Shown: piece after piece, positions 33,202-44,277 of the stretch
Position numbering within the stretch: the stretch's first letter is position 1
Layout: every line of letters begins with the position of its first letter
Assembly (NCBI RefSeq): GCF_022458985.1
Contig: NC_061771.1
Coordinates: 28,822,001-28,886,000, forward strand
Direction of reading: 5' to 3'
DNA length: 64,000 bases
Source of the DNA: Mugil cephalus
Lineage: Eukaryota > Chordata > Actinopteri > Mugiliformes > Mugilidae
Program-made: the position numbers and the translations under genes
The notes under the pieces: generated by a model
Databases searched by the model: none
What the model was told of the DNA's origin: nothing
Seen by the model: only the letters and a program-made list of their open reading frames with translations

Positions 33202-36200
33202 CTAGTTTGAAATAGAAGAGTCATGTCTGAGGTTTTCTTGCATCTGTAAAAAGAAGATATTTCTTAGTACTCTCACTCTTCACTTGTTTTAACCATGTCC
33301 TGTATTTATTTATTTTTCACAAGGACTTGACATTAAATGTTCAAAGATGTTTACACTGATCAAATTACTTCCTGGATTTGTTCTGTGGTACAGTTCACAC
33401 CTACAGTTCAGTATATGGTTAATAATCAGTTCTGTTCACATGCTCTGATCTCTCTCACCTCTACAGCCTCCACAGGTTCATTTGGTTCAGTCCCACAGCT
33501 GAAGAGTTTCTTCTTCCTGGATGGAATCCAAGAAATAAGACGACGGATGAATACAAATTTAAAAGTAAAGGACTGAATTGTAAAATAAAAAAAAAAAAGA
33601 AACAGACTTACCTCATACACAGAATCAAAAGAAGCAGAGGAATCAGCACCAGCACCACCAAAGTTAATCTGATGACATTCAGTATTACTGGTAATTTTCC
33701 TACAAATGGACAAATACTGATATGAGGTCTTTGTGTCTCAGTAATAGAGTTGGTTGTTTAGATTGATCGAAGGAAAACAGACCAGTCTATAAAAAATCCT
33801 GACAGGAGATGTTATTGTTTTAGAATTACTCGTGGTTTTCTCTGTAGTGACTTGTTGATAATCTCTGATGCAGTAAACTGATATTTTATCTTTATTTACC
33901 TACTACAACAATCAAATGTAAGGTGGAGTTATGACGTCCTCTTCTGTTCTGGGCTTCACAGTAATAACTCCCGTTGTGTTCAGCTTTGAAGTCAGTGATG
34001 GTGAAGATCTGTCTTGAAGCTTTTGGTGAGTCTTCATTCTCCTTGTACCAGGTGTAGTTAGCTGCTGGGTTAGCATCACTGCTACAGGTCAGAGTCACTG
34101 AACTACCCTCCACTATCTCACCAGATGGACTCACTGATACAGAGGGAAGCTTTGGAGGATCTGAAGGAGAATATAGAGAGAAGCTACTCGGTCATTTTTA
34201 ACTGTACTGAAAGATCACAGTCTGAACTCCAACTGTATCATCTTCAACTTTTAAGTCCAGCTGACAACAGATCTGCTGATGTTTACTTACACTGGACGTC
34301 TATGAATACAGACACAGACTGTTGATCCTCAGACTTGCAGTAGTAGATCCCTCTGTCCTCAGAGCTGATGGAGGTGAAATGATAAATACCTCCTGGTCCC
34401 AGAGGAAGTGGTTGGTTTCCTTTGTACCAGGTGTAGTTAGCTGCTGGGTTAGCATCACTGCTACAGGTCACAGTCACTGAACTACCCTCCACTATCTCAC
34501 CAGAGGGACTCACTGATACAGGTGAAAGCTTTGAAGGATCTGGAGATAGATGGAGATTATTATGTTGTTGTAACATGATGCTTCTGAAGTTTCTGAAGCT
34601 GAGAAACATCTGTTAAAGAGGAACTGAAACACTTTAAAGCAAACACGATGTTACTCCTGAGAGTTACATTGTGCAGTTTGTGCAAGGTTACTTCCTTGAC
34701 AGAAATATATCAAGATCAGTGTCTCTCTCAAGTAAAACACCCAAAATAACTGTCCAGTATGATACAGTGTCTAGTAGAGGTATGACAGCCAGAGTGAAGT
34801 AAACTCACAGACTGAAGGAGAGCGGTAATCCTCATGTCCACTGAAAGCACAGGAGACGGTGTCTCCAGGAGAAAAGTTGTCTGTCAAAGTAGAAGTTTGC
34901 TGTGTCCTGATTCTCTGTTGGTTCTTGAACCAGACGTAAAGACGACCAGCTGGACTGCAGCTGCTGAGACACTTGAGCTCTGCCTCAGTTTGAGACTGAT
35001 GGACTGATATTATTCTGGTCACCTGCACCTGCAGAGCTGCACATGACAACACAACGGTAATGTCACATCTGTTCAAACGCTCAATGCACAGATACATCCA
35101 CCTACACAGTTAGAGTTCATCAGTACCTGTGACAGTCAGAGTTGTTCCAGGTAAAACACTTCTCCATTCAAACCCTGATGTCTTGAATTTGAAGTGATAC
35201 TCAGATGAATCACTCTCTGTCAGGTTAGTGATTCTCAGAGTGGATCTTCTCCGTAGTTCAAGGACCTGAACACGACCTGAATACTGGGAGACTTTACTCA
35301 GGTCCTCAGACTGTGAGCAATTCATCCACTGACGACTACAATCAGGACTGAACCAGAACTTTGACACAACAGCATCATAATAATCATGATGACTGTATGT
35401 GTAGGAAATGTCCACTGATGAACCTTCGATGGCACAGATGCTTCTGTCGGTGTAAGTCACTTTGTTGCAGGTTCTATAGACAGAACCTGAAAGAAAAAGC
35501 AAAAGAGATGATTTGAAAAACATTTAAACCTAACGCCACAGAGATCAAATTTGAGAAGAGGAATAGAGGAAGAGTTGTTCTAAAACACAGACACTGATTG
35601 TTGGTTCAGAGATGACACTAAGTTAGTTGAAGGCTGAAGTAAACTCACATTGTGGAGGAGAGGGAAATTTCTCAGATCCTTTAACCGCACAGGAAACACT
35701 GTCTCCATAATCAAAGTATTGTTCAATCGAATCAGTGTCTTTGTTCATGTTCACTCCATTCTTGTACCAGATGTAGGAACGAGCAGATAGACGACACCTG
35801 CTCTGACACTTCACCTCTGCCCAGCGAGGATACAATATTGGAGATGTTTTCTTGGCCTCTACATGGAGAACTGAAGTGAACAGAGAAATATCATTTCAAC
35901 TGTTGTCACCCATTAAAAAAACACAGTCATCAATAGTTCAGTAACTGTAATGACATGTTTCACATTTGACATATGTGGTGGAGAAATTCTTACCTGAGAC
36001 AGTCAGAGTGACTCCAGGTGAACCAGTATATTTCCCTCCTGGTTGGTTTGTTGTGAATCTGAACTTGTACTCAGCTGAGTCTCTCTCTCTAAGGTCTGAG
36101 ATTCTCAGAGTGCACTTGTTCTCATCACAGTGATACTGAACACGACCTGAAAACTCTGCGTCTGTCATCAGATCCACAGGTTCACCACCTTCCATTTTAG

Positions 36201-37147
36201 TAAACCATACAGCTTTTTCAACCACGGTGACGTTGTCATTTATTCTGGATGGGTACGTGTAGCTGCAGCTTATTTCCACTGTTGATCCTTCTACAGCACA
36301 GATCTGAGTAGAAGAGTAAGTCACTCCATGATCAGTCTGATCAAGTACCACTGGAACACAGAGAACATCAGAGACCACAATTAACTGTTGTGCTTTAAAA
36401 AGATGATTTCTACAGTTAATGTGTACGTGAGCTGAGGCAGGACGTCACACTCTCTGAGGATGCAGTGAAGGAACAGTGATGATTTAACATGAGAGACATG
36501 AGACAGATAAACTGAAGAGGACAAACGGAAGACGACAAGTTCAGAGAAAAAGAGAAGTGGCAAACAAATGAAAGTAGTTTTTTTTACATTGCTGTGTGAA
36601 GTGCAGTGTGAACTCCTTTCACACAGAATAACTTGTGTTTCTTTTATAATAAATGATAATTGTAATAATACATTTATAATATATACATATACAGAGACAT
36701 GTTGAATGACTGAAGGTGATTTGAAGTTATTTTAATGACGTCATGATCAATAATAAATATTCTATGAAACATTTTAATCAATGAATTATCTTTACAAAAT
36801 GACACAGTGACTAAATTCATTGAGAATGTGGAACATTTGATAAATATTAGTTGGTATCTTAACTGCTTGATCAATGACTGAAACTTTTTCACTTTAAAAG
36901 ACTGAATGATGAATCTTAAAGAATCTCATATTTAACTCAATAATCAGCTCTGCAGTAACAGAAATAAAACCAATATTTCACAGAGTTTAACAGCCTGGTT
37001 TATGTTTGTGTCCATTCTAACAGGAAGTATTTATTCACTACAACAAGCAGATACAGCTTCAGTGAAATGTGAAAAACAGAAACTCAAAGTACCTGATGAG
37101 GAGAGAAGGAAGACGACAAATCCAGCTTCTGCTACTTTAAACCTCAT
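33202..37147 (-). CDS. CD22/Siglec-like receptor, copy C, complete
   Basis: Same exon plan as copy B. Signal 37093-37147; D1 V 35994-36350; D2 35649-35870; D3 V 35127-35486 (one codon shorter); D4 34809-35036; D5 C2 34291-34539; D6 C2 33900-34160; TM 33612-33699; tail 33459-33516, then probably 33202-33243, or read-through to a stop at 33426. D1 keeps the Siglec-type Cys pair and the F-strand Arg (EYKFRF). D3 has lost the B-strand Cys (DISYTYS in place of NISCTYS) and gained two Cys nearby (PDCSRQW, MNCSQ). All frames are open. It is a recent tandem duplicate of B: signal start and read-through stop are both offset by 8,024 bp. Confidence 0.87.
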
Positions 37148-37645
37148 GTTGGTGGCTCCTCTCTCTGCTGTGTCTGCAGGTAAAACACATCAGCTGCTAA
37201 ATTACATCCACTACGGTTACCTAGTGTCTGAACGGAGCAACATGAATGTGCTCACAAAGAAGAATGTGAACTGAAGGCAGACTCCGTTCTCTGTCCTGTC
37301 ACTGTGGTCAAGATGCGTTAATGGTTCAGCAGTTTTCTTCTTCTAAAAATAATGTGTGAGAGTGAACAGTCATCTCATTTGTCAGTAATCTCCCTGTAAC
37401 CAAGAGAGCATTTAGCTTCAGGCTTTTAAATAATTCCATGATAATTGTTTTGCATTTAAAGTCAAATATGTCAGTAATTAACATACACAGTCATGTTGTG
37501 TTGTGACAGTGTGTGATCTCACTGTTTGTGTTGTTTTCTCTTCTTGTCAAGTTAAACTATAGACTTTTAATCAGTAAAGACGTGGCTGGTTGTGTTACGA
37601 TGAACATTTCATGTGGAACAGTTTATGTCAGACTCTAGTGTTATG

Positions 37646-37870
37646 TAGGGATGGATGATCGAGGTTTAATTTGAAACTTCAAAAAGTGGTTCATTACTCG
37701 AGGTTTCAGTGACATCGTGTTCGAGCAGGACATCTAGTGGTGGATAACATGAAGTGCAATCTAGACAGAAGAGAAATTCACACGTGACACTTATTGGTTC
37801 ATGAATCGTTTGGGATTTGATTCACCATTCACATCACTGTTTGACTACACTACACGGTTGTGTGGCTTTA
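37646..37870 (+). mobile_element. Fold-back arm (spacer C/D)
   Basis: Homologous to the arms at 19503 and 29616. The partner at 42080-42211 is only partial. Confidence 0.6.
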
Positions 37871-38086
37871 AGGTGACACAGTAAAACATGAAATAAACAT
37901 CATGTCGTGTTTCTTATTTGGCGTGTCTAATTGTAGTTAAAGTCTTAAAGTTATGCAATTTTGCTTCATTTTATTGTGCCAATAGTATTTCTCTCAGAGA
38001 GATTTTCAAAAATGAGCCATAATGGCCGATTGTTGTCTCTTTGTAATACCACAAGACTTTTTTTGTAATACATTGTGAGTGTTTCA

Positions 38087-38310
38087 GTTTGGCCAGAAGG
38101 AGGCAGTGTGGAGCTTTGCTTCATTCATTGGCTCCATATAAAATCTAGAATTGAATTTAAAATCCTCCTCCTTACATACAAGGCCCTGAAAGGCCTAGCT
38201 CCATCATATCTGAAAGACCTCATAGAACCATATTCTCCCAACAGATCACTACAATCTCTAAGTGCAGGTCTACTTGTGGTTCCTAGAGTTTCTAAAAGTA
38301 GAATGAGAGG
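38087..38310 (+). mobile_element. Truncated L2/CR1-type LINE fragment
   Basis: Reads FIHWLHIKSRIEFKILLLTY, then KALKGLAPSYLKDLIEPYSP, and stops abruptly after SKSRM at about 38305, where unrelated sequence begins. A later insertion or deletion removed its 3' end. Confidence 0.75.
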
Positions 38311-38789
38311 TAGAGAAGGAGGCAGAATAAGAGATTTTGGAAAAATGGTGTTTATTGTACTGAGCTGCTAACGGCTGGGAGACTGTTGGGGGTAGGTGGG
38401 CAGGAAAGGTCACAGGCAGGAATAGTGGAAGCTTTGGAACAAAAGAAACACCAGGTTAGTATTCGGAAGTTTGGGATCACTACTATGATGTAGACGGAGA
38501 TCGGCAAAGAGCTGGCGACATGACTAACTGGTAGCAGTGTCTATAATCCAGTGCTGTCTGAGTGTGGCCAGGGTTAATTAGCAGCAGCTGGGGGATCTCT
38601 AATCCAGCACAGCAGTCTCCCATCTGTAATCAAGCCCACACACACACATACACACACTAGGGAGCAGGGACAGAGGGCATGATAGGTCCTCTCTACAGCA
38701 GGTCCATCAGTCATTAGGGTTGCATGTTATTGTTTGCAAGGTTCACTTCTTCTGCTCAAGGTGTGACAGTGAGAGGTGGAGCATGTTGG

Positions 38790-39040
38790 TAGTTGCATCT
38801 TATGCAGCTCTGTGGGCTCTGTATGAGTACTGTAGTGGATCTAGATCTACAGGGAGACATTTCTTTATGTGTTGCATTGCCAGGCGTTGAAAGCATTTCA
38901 TCATAGGTGTGAGAGCCACAGGGTGAAAATCAGAGAGGTCTGTAGGGGTTTTCTGTACAGGTATGATGGCGGTGATCTTAAGGCAGGTTGGCACCACTGC
39001 TGGAGGAAGATGATAAAAAGTCTGTGAACACCTCATTCAG
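38790..39040 (-). mobile_element. Non-LTR reverse-transcriptase fragment
   Basis: The minus strand reads [20 protein letters not shown], then [19 protein letters not shown] and [12 protein letters not shown], a recognisable piece of a LINE RT domain. Better preserved than its relative at 21060-21290. Confidence 0.75.
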
Positions 39041-39903
39041 TTGTTCAGTCCAGTCTTTAGGACACGTCCTCTTCCTTGCCTTAAGTGTCAGAGGACCAGC
39101 CAGAAATCTACAACTACTAATAAACTTTCGCCCTCTGCTGCAGTGAGAGGGAATTGTAACCATGTCCAAACTACAGAGCTGTGTGATTTCCACATTTTGG
39201 AGGCTGTGCACACAGTGAAATGTTTCCTTCCACTTCAACACAAAAGTATATTCAGAAAGAAGATTTTAAACCTCAACAATGTTTAGTTCTGATTTATTTC
39301 TTCAACTTGACACTCCGTCATAAACATAAAATGTTCATCATAACACAACCAACCACTGTTTCACTGAATACAACTCCACAGTTTAACTTGATAGAAAGAA
39401 GAAAACAGTGAGATCACATTCTGTCAACAAAAAGAATGATGATGAAATTATTTAATGACCTAAACCTAAATACTCTCACAATTACAGGGAGAATCTGATA
39501 CAAGTTTTCAAGTCTGACTTATCATTGTACAAGGAACATGTAAACAGAAAACAATCATTGACTGTTTTAGAGCTCATCTAAGTGATGCAAATTTTAAAAA
39601 CACACCTGTAAATACCTGCAAGCTATTCTTAAACAAATCTATTGGTTGGGTGATTAAAGGTTGGCCTCTAGAAACTCATCAACTTCATGTCCAGTGCATC
39701 TCTGTGCCTACTGCTGCACATAGTCATAAATACAAAACCTTGCTGATGTTTGAGCCGCAAATGTTATTTCAATGTCACAATCCATTGCATTTTCTTCTTC
39801 ATAATCCGAGACATAAATCATTATAAACATGTACTTTGCATTGCAGTAGTCAAGTGATGAGAGTTCTACAATATTTTGGGACATGGAGTTTTGCCCTCAA
39901 GAG

Positions 39904-40260
39904 TGTTACGGGCCAGTGTGTGTGTGTGGCCTTGTCTTTTTGTTCTTTAATTTCAGGTACCGCCTTCCCCCCCTCCACCTCAATCAGCTGATTAGCTGAT
40001 TGCCAGCTGTAGCCCATAAAGATCCGACCTGTGTGCGTCATTAGAGGAGTGATCCTGCAGCCAGCGTGTGCAGCGTGTTTGTTTCTGGTCGGCATTGTGG
40101 TGTCTGAACAGGCTTCTTCTTGGTTTATTGTATATTGTAAATAAATCCCTGCGATTGCAGACGGTCCTTGGTTGGCTTCTTTGGTTTGTTTTCTCCTTTT
40201 ACCTCAATTGTTACCTCCTTGTGTTCCCCTAGACATTTTCTGCCCTGTCGGGTCGTAACA
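39904..40260. mobile_element. Solo LTR, 357 bp, with 4-bp target duplication
   Basis: Begins TGTTACGGGCC and ends GGGTCGTAACA, flanked by AGAG at 39900-39903 and 40261-40264. The uninterrupted empty site GCCCTCAAGAGGCTTAACAC exists in the paralogous spacer near 22176. An AATAAA lies at 40140-40145. No internal retroelement genes remain, so this is a solo LTR, probably of a Ty3/gypsy-type element. Confidence 0.85.
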
Positions 40261-42006
40261 AGAGGCTTAACACTGAGCAAACTCTGTTACTTTCATGAAG
40301 ATCCCCAAGCTCTACTCATAGGGACTAAAAGAAAGTCAAGACTGGTGGCAATAACGAAGTATATTTAATGTTGTACTGTTACATTACGAAAAACGTAATC
40401 CAACACAGAAAAACAGCTCTACTGGACAACAAATACAAAAAAGTGGCATAAATGAATTTTAATTAAGTTTTCCTTAAAAAATGTTGTTGCACATAAGTTA
40501 ATAAATACTAAACTGTCCCCATTGAAATGTATGCAGTTTTCATTTCATGAACGCAATTCCCTGTGTAGACACTTTTTGTAGTGTAGTTGTGTGAACTGCT
40601 GTGTGTGAATGTGTGTGTTGCTCCAGGGTAGTTGGGACCACATGGACTGGAGGATTTAATAATTTCTGAAGAGGGAAAAGAGAAAACTAGGTCATTCAAC
40701 CAGGAGTAGTTTAAGCAGAAAACTTGGTTAACTGGGACCTCGTCAAAAGGTGCTTGGCGAGTTTATTTTTAATTTAAAGGGAATTAATATGTAGTTTACA
40801 TATTGTTTAAATCATAAGGTGTGGGGGACACAATCACGTGGAGCTATCCACCCGTATGTGGTGCTAAAGTGATTAAGTATTCAATATACTGAGATCTTCA
40901 ACACTATTGATATGATAATATATGTCTTCAGATTAGCATTGTTTATGTGATTGCATTATTCAGCTGCAAGGGTATTTAATGGGGTATTTCTGGACACATA
41001 CAGCTGAAACTACTGAGGGTGGAGCAATCATTCAGGGGACTACTAACAAAGTCTCAATGAAGTCTTTCTGGCAATACAGGAAGCTAAAACAAGGGAATGG
41101 CATTCCTTATTACACAGGATAAGATTTTACTATCCCTTGTGTCAAGATCCAAGGCAAAATACATTTAGAAGCCCATTCCAACTGAAAAACCAACCAGCAG
41201 CAACCAACAAGAAAACACCATCTAACTAGCCTAACCAACAGCAGTAGGCAGTATGCAGCACATCATTGGGGTTTTCAAGTGGGCACCGATGTTCCGCTAA
41301 GCTAGGCCCACAACACCTCAAAAAGGCTCAACAGTGAGTTCCAGCGTGCTGGAGTCAGTCTCCCCCATGCTGCAACCACACAACCTGTGACTTTCACCCG
41401 AGAGATTAGCTTAGCCCTACTACTATTTACTAAAACCACTCAGCTAGCCTTACCTTTAGCATGCTCCCCAGCTAGCGTGTTTCCTCCTCAGCCACAGCCA
41501 CCGGCTGCCAGGGACATGTTGTTTATTGTGACCCTCTGTTCTCTCCCACGAATGCCCAGCTCGCACAGGTGAGCGATAGTGGATTTTGCCACAAATCCAT
41601 GGCAACCCACCTCCACCAGCTACACTCCATCCTTACTGCTCAGCTTCTGCTGCCATATCTGCATATCTAGCTGCCTTACGCTCCTTGACTCTATCTTCCC
41701 ACGTTAGAATAATAATAAGAGAGAGAGCTAACTATATGCGCTGAAGGGCTGGGTGTATCTAAATATCGATACTACTGATATCAATGACAATATCGGTATT
41801 GGATCGATACTGACGTGCTGAGATAAATACTTTTGTTACAGTTTCCATGTCCTGCAAATTGCAAATGCGAGCACAGCTACTCTCCAGATCTGTGCGTGAC
41901 AGGGCTTCTCCATCCACACCTGTAGTAAAAGGTGGCTATGGATAGAGTTTGATACTCAAATCCTAGCATCACCAACTACACGGGATGCAGTGGGGGATGG
42001 GTCTTC

Positions 42007-42080
42007 TAATAACTCCCACTGTGTTCAGGTCTGCTCTCAGTGATGGTGAAGATCTGTCCTGAAGGTTTTGGTGAGTCTTA
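42007..42080 (-). pseudogene. Short C2 Ig exon relic
   Basis: Matches part of the D6 exon on the minus strand (around ACTCACCAAAA..CTTCAGGACAGATCTTCAC). It lies next to a partial fold-back arm, in the same configuration as at 23560 and 31490. Confidence 0.55.
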
Positions 42081-42211
42081 ATCTTCATTCTATTTAGATT
42101 GCACTTCATTTTATTGACCACTAGATGTACTACTCGAGCACAGTGTCACTGGAGCCTCAGGTAATGAACCATTTTTGAAGCTTCAAACAAAACCTCAATC
42201 ATCCACCCCTA
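42080..42211 (-). mobile_element. Partial fold-back arm (spacer C/D, right)
   Basis: Resembles 23690-23907 in its outer part, ending TCAATCATCCACCCCTA. Confidence 0.55.
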
Positions 42212-42526
42212 CATTAAAGGTCAAATGGGCTGCTGTATGGTGGATCAACGACCTTTATGGATAGGTAAGATGGAAATAGAATGATAAGGGGCGTGGTTAT
42301 AATTACTTATCATTATAATGAGTAAATGTAAAAAGAGAGAAAAAAAAACAAAACATTGTGTTCATGAAGTGACTGTAGCATTTTACTGTCACATAAAAGT
42401 AGAATCTGTCATAAACTGTTCCACATGAAATATTCATTCATTCATTCTTTTAAAACACATAGCACAACATGACTGTATATGATAATTACTGAGATATTTG
42501 CCTTTACATGCAAAAGAATAATGCCA

Positions 42527-42575
42527 TTATTGTTATTATTATTATTATTATTAGTAGTAGTAGTAGTAGTAGTAT
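42527..42575. repeat. Microsatellite (ATT)n-(AGT)n
   Basis: A run of ATT repeats passes directly into AGT repeats. It is absent at the corresponding place beside copies A-C. Confidence 0.85.
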
Positions 42576-42868
42576 TTATTAATGTAACTCGAATTCAAAT
42601 ATCAAACTCTCCCATCTTTAATTGGCTTCACCGAGATATGAGACGACTGTTCACTCTCACACATTATTTTTAAAAGACGGAAACTGTTGAACCATTAACA
42701 CTTCTTGTCCACAGCGACAGGATAAAGAGCAGAGTCTGCCTTCAGTTCACATCCTTCTTTGTGAGCACATTCATGTTGCTCCGTTCAGACACTAGGTAAC
42801 CGTAGTGGATGTTATTTAGCAGCTGATGTGTTTTACCTGCAGACACAGCAGAGAGAGGAGCCACCAAC

Positions 42869-44223
42869 ATGAGGTTTAAAGTAGCAGAAGCTGGATTTGT
42901 CGTCTTCCTTCTCTCCTTATCAGGTACTTTGAGTTTCTGTTTTTCACATTTCACTGAAGCTGTAGCTCAGCGCTTCTCAAACTTTACTGCAGTAACTTTG
43001 GATCTCCACCTGACCCGTCTGCGGCGCGGTCGCGGCTCCGCAGTTGATCGCGGATCCAAGTCAATGTGTTTCCTCCAGTATGTTTTCAGAACCATGGTGC
43101 CGCGCAGCTTACTATAGGTGGCTGTTGTATGATGTTGTTGATGCTTGGGAACCGCATCGACACGAGCAGATCGAATCGTTCTAGTCCATAGCCGGAAAGT
43201 AGTGGATCGAGGTTAATTGTCAAGACAGACGGCGCATTAAATTCAATATTTCCTGCCGTGTGAGGCGCGCGCCATCTGTCACTTCTCTGTTCCCCATCAG
43301 TGGGGTGCGCCTCACACACTGAGCTGCTTGTTGTAGTGAAAAAAATACATCCTGTTAAAATGGACACAAACAAAAACCAGACTGTTAAACTCTGTGAAAT
43401 ATTGTTTTTGTGTGTGTGTTACTGCAGAGCTGATTGTTGAGTTAAATATGCGATTATTTAACGTTCATCACTCAGTCTTTTTAAAGTGGAAAAGTTTCAG
43501 TAATTGATCAAGCAGTGAAGATACCAACTAATATTTATCAAATGTTCCACAATCTCAATTGAGTCACTGTGTGGTTTTATAAAGATAATTAATTGATTAA
43601 AATGTTTCGTAGAATTTATTATCAAACACGAAGTCACTCTTCCTCCCTATGCCTATTTTCTGCCTCCTGTGCGAAAATGACATAATAAATGGATCATCAG
43701 TCAAGTCTGAGGGCTGTTTGAGTAATTTTGCCCACCTGGAACACAAACACCAGCGAGATTGCTACAAAAGTGTCAGAATGAAGATCATGGTTTTGTGTCT
43801 GTCTTTTATTTTGTGATCATGTTTCAAGTTTCCTGTTTTGTTTTGTCAAGTTTTTTAGCTTCCTGTCTGTCGTGCCTCCTGGTGGTTTTGTCATGTCTGT
43901 GTCATGTTGTGTTTCCTGTTTTATTTTTTTTAAGTTTTGGATTTCCTGTCTGTCTTTCCTCGCGTGTCCCTCGATTGTTCATTGGTTTCGCCCACGGTCA
44001 ATGGTTTCGCCTCTTGTAATTGCCCTGATCCGTCTCACCTGTGTCTTGTCAGGTCGAGGGCTGAATACCGAACTTCGGTTATTTTGTGGCATCGACCGAA
44101 ATGCAGTAGTACCGAGTATTGAAACATGCCTCGTCTTTCGGTGCCAAGGTTAATCGCGTGATCAAAATCTGATAATGCTGGTTGCAGCATGCAGTGTGAA
44201 CGTCCTCTTTTACCCGCATATGT

Positions 44224-44277
<54 letters not shown>

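Larger units (their letters stand above)
37148..42868. other. Head-to-head spacer between copies C and D
   Basis: Holds a fold-back arm (37646-37870), a truncated L2-like LINE, an unassigned insert at 38310-38700 with a short CA run, an RT fragment, a solo LTR (39904-40260), and spacer repeats shared with the other spacers. At 40980-42000 is a unique segment with an ATCGATAC/GTATTGGATCGATAC-rich part at 41755-41815 typical of fish DNA transposons. It ends with decayed C2 and arm traces at 42007-42211. Any shared promoter of C and D would lie near the two ends; none was recognised. Confidence 0.7.

Noticed and set aside
41387-41572. 61-codon Pro-rich frame in the unique part of spacer C/D
   Set aside because: Short and low-complexity, without family resemblance, and located in transposon-like sequence.
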